Of a stretch of 10,489 nucleotides of DNA, positions 6,808 through 10,489 are shown piece after piece (the stretch's first letter is position 1; every line of letters begins with the position of its first letter). The notes beneath the pieces are model-generated. The model searched no databases, was not told where the DNA came from, and saw nothing but the letters and a program-made list of their open reading frames with translations. Location of the stretch: the NCBI GenBank assembly GCA_010027295.1, contig RGVM01000044.1:1-10489 (forward strand). Reading direction: 5' to 3'. Both the position numbers and the translations under genes were made by a program. This DNA is from Chitinophagia bacterium (GTDB lineage: Bacteria; Bacteroidota; Bacteroidia; Chitinophagales; Chitinophagaceae).

Positions 6808-8652
6808 TCAGAGATGGCGTCGGATTTCGGCGACCAGCTCCGTCTTGGTGATGGGTACGCCCTTGATCTTGTTGTAGGGGATGGCGTCCACCAGGAATCT
6901 GTCGCGCAGGATGCGTACGAGTTGGCCGTTGTTGATCTCGGGCACGATGACCTTCTCGAAGCGGCCGATGATCTCGCCGAGGTTGCGGGGGAAAGGGCGC
7001 ACATAGCGGACATGCACGTGCGAGACGGAGCGTCCCTCGCGCAGCAGTTCGGCGCAGGCGCTCTTGATGGCCCCGTAGGTGGAGCCCCAGCCCAGCACCA
7101 GGATCTTCCCCGAGTCGGCGCCGCTGTCGATACGCTGAAGGGGAATGTAGTCGGCGATGCGCTCTACCTTGGCCTCGCGCGTCTTCACCATGTGCTCGTG
7201 GTTGTCGTTGTCATAGCTGACGTTGCCTGTGACATCCTGCTTCTCGAGGCCTCCGACGCGGTGTTCGAGGCCGGGCGTGCCGGGGATGGCCCAGGGCCTG
7301 ACGAGCTTCTCGTCGCGCTGGTAGGGCATGAAGCGTGTCTCCCCTTCGTCGAGCGATTTCTTGAAGCTGACCTGGATGGGGGCGAGGTCCTCCGACTTGG
7401 GGAATTTCCAGGGCTCGGCACCGTTGGCGATATAGCCGTCGCTCAGCAGCATGACCGGAGTCATGTGCTGTACGGCGATGCGGGCCGACTCGTAGGCCAC
7501 TTCGAAACAGTCGCTCGGGGTGGACGCGGCGATGATCGGCATGGGGCATTCGCCGTTGCGGCCCCAGTAGGCCTGCATGAGGTCGCTCTGCTCGGTCTTG
7601 GTGGGCAGGCCCGTGGAAGGTCCGCCCCGCTGTATGTTACAGACGATCAGGGGGATCTCCTGCATGACGGCCAGTCCCATCGCTTCGCCCTTGAGGGCGA
7701 CGCCCGGACCCGATGTCGTGGTCACTGCCAGTGCTCCGCCATAACTCGCGCCGATGGCCGAGGTGATGCCGGCGATCTCGTCCTCCGCCTGGAAGGTCTT
7801 GACGCCGAAGGCCTTGTACTTGCTGAGGTCGTGCAGGATGTCGGAGGCAGGTGTGATTGGATAGGAGCCAAGAAAGAGGGGCAGGCCGCTCTTCTGGGAG
7901 GCTGCGATCAGGCCATAGGAGAGCGCCTGGTTGCCCATAATTGAGCGGTAGGTGCCAGGCTCCATCCGGGCACGCTCGACCTTGTAGCGGGTGGTGAAGG
8001 TCTCGGTTGTGTCGCCGAAGTTATAACCCGCCTGCAGGGCTTTGATGTTGCTGTTCAGGATCTCGTCCTTGCGGCCGAACTTCTCGCGCAGGAAGGAAAG
8101 CGTGCTCTCCATGTCGCGATTGTACATCCAATAGAGGAAGCCCAGCACGAACATGTTTTTCGCGCGGTCCTTCTCCTTGGTGCCCATGGTGAACTCCTTC
8201 AGCGCCTCCCGGGTCATCTTGGTGACATCCATGCGGATGAGCTCGAAGCCGGCCAGGCTGTCGTCATCGAGGGGATTGACTCCATCCGGATAGTTCGCGA
8301 GGCGGAGGTTCTTGGCGTCGAAGCCGTCGGTATTGGCAATGATACGCCCGCCCCTCTTGAGCGACTTCAGGTTCGTCTTCAGCGCGGCCGCGTTCATGGC
8401 CACGAGCACGTCGCACTCATCGCCCGGCGTGAACACGGGCTGACTGGAAAAGCGCAGCTGGTAGCCGCTGACACCGGGAAGAGTGCCTTGCGGCGCCCGT
8501 ATCTCGGCGGGGAAGTCGGGAAATGTCGCCAGATCGATGCCCAAGAGGGCCGTGTTATTCGTGAACTGGCTGCCGGTGAGCTGCATGCCGTCGCCGGAGT
8601 CGCCGGCAAACTTGATGACTACGTCCTGGAGTATCTCTTCCTTCCTGGCCAT
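6808..8652 (-). CDS. korA: 2-oxoacid:ferredoxin oxidoreductase, fused gamma-alpha subunit (KorA type)
   Basis: A 614-residue protein. The start at 8652 (MARKEEILQDVVIKFAGDSGDG) is where family similarity begins; an open frame continues another 66 codons but looks non-coding. Residues of about 5-190 are the gamma domain, with GDSGDG at 17-22. The alpha part follows, with YPITPASDIL from 264 and QAEDE (288-292) in the pyrimidine-binding thiamine diphosphate domain. SGPG (314-317), RGGPSTG (342-348) and, in the C-terminal domain, GWGSTYG (521-527) complete the pattern. With a beta subunit that carries thiamine diphosphate and the 4Fe-4S cluster, such enzymes convert 2-oxoglutarate, or another 2-oxoacid, and CoA to acyl-CoA, CO2 and reduced ferredoxin in the cytoplasm. 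The gamma-alpha fusion is usual for 2-oxoglutarate types in this phylum. The oddity is the missing korB: downstream lies a terminator and convergent fabH, upstream a divergent gene. Confidence 0.93.
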   Translation of the reverse strand: MARKEEILQDVVIKFAGDSGDGMQLTGSQFTNNTALLGIDLATFPDFPAEIRAPQGTLPGVSGYQLRFSSQPVFTPGDECDVLVAMNAAALKTNLKSLKRGGRIIANTDGFDAKNLRLANYPDGVNPLDDDSLAGFELIRMDVTKMTREALKEFTMGTKEKDRAKNMFVLGFLYWMYNRDMESTLSFLREKFGRKDEILNSNIKALQAGYNFGDTTETFTTRYKVERARMEPGTYRSIMGNQALSYGLIAASQKSGLPLFLGSYPITPASDILHDLSKYKAFGVKTFQAEDEIAGITSAIGASYGGALAVTTTSGPGVALKGEAMGLAVMQEIPLIVCNIQRGGPSTGLPTKTEQSDLMQAYWGRNGECPMPIIAASTPSDCFEVAYESARIAVQHMTPVMLLSDGYIANGAEPWKFPKSEDLAPIQVSFKKSLDEGETRFMPYQRDEKLVRPWAIPGTPGLEHRVGGLEKQDVTGNVSYDNDNHEHMVKTREAKVERIADYIPLQRIDSGADSGKILVLGWGSTYGAIKSACAELLREGRSVSHVHVRYVRPFPRNLGEIIGRFEKVIVPEINNGQLVRILRDRFLVDAIPYNKIKGVPITKTELVAEIRRHL

Positions 8653-8843
8653 TGATGAACGGATTGGGGTGCTTGTAGCGTTACTTTTTTTGGGACTGCA
8701 TGTTACGATTTTATCACGTGTCCTACAAATTGTGGCCATCCTGGAAGGAATGGAGGAAGACATATTTTCCCTAATTTCATCATAATACCCCACCCCGGCC
8801 AGGGTGGAACAAGCCCTACCAAGACACCTAAAACAATAACGAT
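8653..8843. promoter_or_regulatory. Divergent promoter region of korA and the BaxI_1 gene
   Basis: This is the most AT-rich gene boundary in the window. It should hold both promoters because the genes diverge from 8652 and 8844. Visible items are a 7-T run near 8684-8690, a CACGTG palindrome at 8716-8721, and a CCACCC/GGGTGG hairpin at 8790-8807 in the leader of the plus-strand gene. TAATTTCA at 8772-8779 is a partial -7 match. No promoter can be fixed with confidence. Confidence 0.4.
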
Positions 8844-9584
8844 ATGGCACTCTTCGACTCCGGAAACCCCGCCCTCACAGAAAAGGCGTTGCAGAAATCC
8901 ATCACAGGAAGCGGTGACACCATGACCTTCCGCGGCACCCTGAATAAGTTCGGCTTCCTCTTGTTCATGCTCATAGGCACCGCCTTCTACACATGGAAGG
9001 CCTACTTCGGAGGCCAGGAACCCGGAGGCTACATGATTGCCGGTGCCATCGGCGGCCTGGTCATCGCACTCGTCATCGCCTTCAAGCAGACCTGGGCACC
9101 TTACCTGGCACCTGCCTACGCACTCTTCGAGGGACTGCTACTGGGCGCCCTCTCTGCCGTCATGGAGCACGCCTATGACGGCATCGTGACACAGGCCGTC
9201 CTTCTCACCTTCGGCACCGTCATCGGCATGTACCTGCTCTATTCCTTAAAGGTCATCCAGGCGACCGAAAGGTTCCGTACCATCCTCCTGTCCGCGACCA
9301 TGGGCATCGCCTTTTTCTACCTCATCGCATTTGTCCTCGGCTTCTTCGGGATACGCATCCCCTTCATCCACGAGGGGTCCGTTTGGGGCATCCTGTTCTC
9401 CCTGTTCGTCGTGTGCATCGCGGCCCTGAACCTGATACTCGACTTCGACAGGGTCGAGCAGGGCGTGGCCCTGGGCGCCCCCAGGCATATGGAATGGTAC
9501 TGTGCCTTCGGCCTCCTCGTGACCATCGTATGGCTGTACATTGAGATCCTGAGGCTGCTGGCCAAGATGTCCAGCCGCCGCTGA
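8844..9584 (+). CDS. Bax inhibitor-1/YccA family (BaxI_1) membrane protein
   Basis: A 246-residue integral membrane protein with a short cytoplasmic N-terminus (MALFDSGNPALTEKAL, then GDTMTFRGTLNKFG) and seven hydrophobic segments. These lie near residues 34-52, 61-80, 87-109, 115-135, 146-170, 178-198 and 218-240. The sequence NLILDFDRVEQG (196-207) between the sixth and seventh helices and the final EWYCAFGLLVTIVWLYIEILRLL segment are characteristic of the BaxI_1 branch. Family members are inner-membrane channels or stress-protection proteins; some bacterial relatives conduct Ca2+ in a pH-dependent way through an Asp pair, and Asp200 and Asp202 here are candidates. No partner gene is adjacent. 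The stop lies 10 bp before the first of two candidate RNA elements, which could be part of the 3' untranslated region of this gene. Confidence 0.92.
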   Translation: MALFDSGNPALTEKALQKSITGSGDTMTFRGTLNKFGFLLFMLIGTAFYTWKAYFGGQEPGGYMIAGAIGGLVIALVIAFKQTWAPYLAPAYALFEGLLLGALSAVMEHAYDGIVTQAVLLTFGTVIGMYLLYSLKVIQATERFRTILLSATMGIAFFYLIAFVLGFFGIRIPFIHEGSVWGILFSLFVVCIAALNLILDFDRVEQGVALGAPRHMEWYCAFGLLVTIVWLYIEILRLLAKMSSRR

Positions 9585-9594
9585 ACCCGTCATG

Positions 9595-9813
9595 CATCGG
9601 GATCGGCCGACATCGACCGATTTCGATGAATGGCCCCAGGGATTCGATGTGCGGTTTCCGAAATCGTAAATGTCCTGTTAATTTTACGTCGTCGAAAGGG
9701 GGTAACTCCGAAGACAATACACGAGAGTCAAAAAGCCCGCAGGGCAAAAGATACAAACACGGATGGTTTGAGAACCGGACCGGCACCCATGGTGACCGGT
9801 CCTTTTCTATTTT
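9595..9813 (+). ncRNA. Candidate structured RNA, copy A
   Basis: First of two related elements. In order it shows: a 5' hairpin CATCG/CGATG with inner ATCGG/CCGAT (9595-9628); a stem CGTAAA/TTTACG (9665-9670 with 9683-9688), with TTTCGATGA at 9621-9629 able to pair with TCGTCGAAA at 9689-9697; a small GGG/TCC hairpin (9700-9709); GCCC-GCA-GGGC at 9735-9745; a block at 9750-9786 that matches copy B at 36 of 37 positions and contains CAAAC/GTTTG; and a terminator hairpin. The reading frame is not conserved relative to copy B, which argues against coding. It starts 10 bp after the BaxI_1 stop and may be an independent RNA or a 3' UTR-derived one. I do not recognise it as a known family. Strand is set by the U-tract. 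Confidence 0.65.
9777..9813 (+). terminator. Rho-independent terminator of RNA copy A
   Basis: GGACCGG at 9777-9783 pairs with CCGGTCC at 9796-9802. The stem continues as CACC/GGTG past one bulged A, around a CAT loop, and is followed by TTTTCTATTTT. Strong on the plus strand only. Confidence 0.85.
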
Positions 9814-9880
9814 ATCCATCCTTCTGAAACGCAGTCTGGAAGATGGTTTCCAGATACCTGTTGATTACCCCGCCACATGG

Positions 9881-10101
9881 CATCGTAAAAACACGAGATT
9901 GGAACCGCCTTTCGATGAAAGGGATCCATGCGTCGACAAGCGATTTCGAAAAACGTAAAACCCCCGCTACTTTTACGTCATCGAAAGCGGGTTATCCCGG
10001 GGACGAAACGAAACAGATAATAGGTCCTCCAAGGACTCACGATACAAACACGGATGGTTTGAGAAACGGACCGGCACTTCAAGTGCCGGTCCTTTCATTT
10101 T
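9881..10101 (+). ncRNA. Candidate structured RNA, copy B
   Basis: Second element, offset 289 bp from copy A in its 5' half and 291 bp in its 3' half. It shows: TTTCGATGAA at 9910-9919; a perfect hairpin ACGTAAAA/TTTTACGT (9953-9960 with 9971-9978), flanked by TTTCGA/TCGAAA (9944-9949 with 9981-9986); a CGGG-TTAT-CCCG hairpin at 9988-9999; GTCC-TCCAA-GGAC at 10024-10036; the near-invariant block at 10041-10077; and a perfect terminator. The hairpin at 10024-10036 occupies the place of the GCCC/GGGC hairpin of copy A; one C:G pair there has become U:A. No clear promoter was found in the 67 bp after the copy A terminator, so it could arise from its own weak promoter or by read-through. Family unknown. 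Confidence 0.68.
10068..10101 (+). terminator. Rho-independent terminator of RNA copy B
   Basis: GGACCGGCAC at 10068-10077 pairs perfectly with GTGCCGGTCC at 10083-10092 around a TTCAA loop, and TTTCATTTT follows. It is a plus-strand terminator with no U-tract on the other strand. Confidence 0.9.
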
Positions 10102-10163
10102 CACTCTCTGACGAGCATGCTGACACGTATCGATTTGGGGGATAAGACGTTTGGGGCATCTTC

Positions 10164-10203
10164 AAAAAAGTGAGAGGCCCCTGCAATTCATCGCAAGGGC
10201 CTC
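10164..10203 (-). terminator. Rho-independent terminator of the RND permease gene
   Basis: Read on the minus strand, GAGGCCCTTGC (10203-10193) pairs with GCAGGGGCCTC (10184-10174) through 11 positions including one wobble. The loop is 8 nt, and a six-T run follows (10169-10164). It lies 25 bp after the stop codon. Confidence 0.88.
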
Positions 10204-10228
10204 GGGTTGAAAAGACGGATGGAAAAGA

Positions 10229-10489
10229 TCAGCTGTTTCTCGTCTTGAGGGTGCCGTCCCATACGGGCCTGCCTTGCAAGCGTCGTACGATGTACACTAC
10301 GGCGGTGAAGATGAAGAACAGCGGCCCCAGCAGGCCGAAGATCGAGATCCACCTGCCTCCGAAGAAGGCGGACATAGGCCGCTTCAGCCGCTCGGCCATC
10401 AGATACATGCCCGGCACCATGAGCAGCGTCATGAAGAATGCGAACATGAGGCCCCAGATGATGGTCCAGGACAAGGGCTTCCAGAACAG
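10229..10489 (-). CDS. RND-family efflux permease, C-terminal fragment
   Basis: The last 86 codons of a gene that begins beyond the right edge. FWKPLSWTIIWGLMFAFFMTLLMVPGMYLMAERL is the closing transmembrane segment pattern of AcrB/HAE-type resistance-nodulation-division transporters, with the usual P-L-...-T-I-..-GL start and V-P-..-Y-L end. After a loop (KRPMSAFFGGRW) a further hydrophobic helix ISIFGLLGPLFFIFTAVVYIV is present, followed by a polar tail ending RNS. That extra C-terminal helix is beyond what E. coli AcrB has. The protein would be an inner-membrane proton-driven pump working with a periplasmic adaptor and an outer-membrane channel, none of which is in the window. Substrate cannot be told from this part. 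Confidence 0.85.
   Translation of the reverse strand: MFWKPLSWTIIWGLMFAFFMTLLMVPGMYLMAERLKRPMSAFFGGRWISIFGLLGPLFFIFTAVVYIVRRLQGRPVWDGTLKTRNS

Larger units (their letters stand above)
9585..10228. other. Gene-free stretch between the BaxI_1 and RND genes
   Basis: No protein gene is supported here. It contains the two RNA elements, a spacer (9814-9880) with a perfect CTGGAA/TTCCAG hairpin at 9836-9853, and the terminator of the minus-strand RND gene. Nothing recognisable is seen between 10102 and 10163. Open frames crossing the RNA copies exist but do not align in frame with each other. Confidence 0.75.

Noticed and set aside
6814..7944. 376-codon open frame on the plus strand, opposite korA
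   Set aside because: It runs opposite a confidently identified gene and across the shared terminator side. Its composition (Gly, Asp, Val, Leu rich, no motifs) is that of a shadow frame.
8653..8850. 66-codon N-terminal extension of korA
   Set aside because: The extension has no family similarity, is AT-rich like a promoter region, and overlaps the start of the divergent BaxI_1 gene. The conserved gamma domain starts right after MARKEEIL.
9595..10101. Integron attC sites or an insertion-sequence remnant
   Set aside because: No attC-type core sites, integrase, transposase or flanking target-site duplication can be seen. The two copies carry directional U-tract terminators instead.
9626..10145. 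Overlapping plus-strand open frames of 110 and 100 codons in the RNA-pair region
   Set aside because: The two RNA copies show similar peptides only in short pieces and in different frames. The copy offset changes from 289 to 291 bp, which breaks any common frame. Conservation follows hairpins and terminators rather than codons.

Overview
The window looks like chromosomal DNA from a GC-rich member of the Bacteroidota (or a close relative). The evidence is the gene content: a secreted arylsulfatase next to a GH20 hexosaminidase, an exported S9 peptidase, a fused gamma-alpha KorA, a 7-TM BaxI_1 protein, and a COG3650-type lipoprotein. In addition, convincing Shine-Dalgarno sequences are missing in front of most starts. 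I make no genus call. Coding sequence is clearly GC-rich, and the longer intergenic stretches are less so.

Layout from left to right. A minus-strand pair for sulfated amino-sugar glycans comes first: the N-terminus of a GH20 beta-N-acetylhexosaminidase (cut by the left edge) and, upstream of it, a formylglycine sulfatase. Divergent from the sulfatase is a secreted S9-family prolyl oligopeptidase-type peptidase. Facing the peptidase is a minus-strand two-gene unit, a small membrane protein followed by a pyridoxamine-phosphate-oxidase-like FMN protein with an ATGA overlap. A COG3650-type lipoprotein diverges from this unit. After the lipoprotein comes an array of eight contiguous 19-bp repeats, then a stand-alone ketoacyl-ACP synthase III (FabH type). 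FabH converges on korA, the fused gamma-alpha subunit of a 2-oxoacid:ferredoxin oxidoreductase, and the two share a strong bidirectional terminator. Divergent from korA is a Bax inhibitor-1/YccA family membrane protein. The right edge carries the C-terminus of an RND efflux permease on the minus strand, with its own terminator.

The most interesting part is the gene-free stretch of about 640 bp between the BaxI_1 gene and the RND gene. It holds two diverged copies of a roughly 220-nt element on the plus strand, 289 to 291 bp apart. Each copy has a long 5' hairpin, two small hairpins, a nearly invariant 37-nt 3' block and a rho-independent terminator. One small hairpin has changed its sequence between the copies while keeping its pairing, and the reading frames are not kept. 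I read this as a tandem pair of structured non-coding RNA genes of a class I do not recognise. The 19-bp array carries a motif complementary, with one bulged base, to the invariant block of these RNAs. That link is speculative but testable.

The genes do not form one pathway. The window is a set of short housekeeping and catabolic units. Two things deserve follow-up besides the RNA pair and the array: the lack of a korB beta-subunit gene beside korA, and perfect inverted repeats in two divergent promoter regions.
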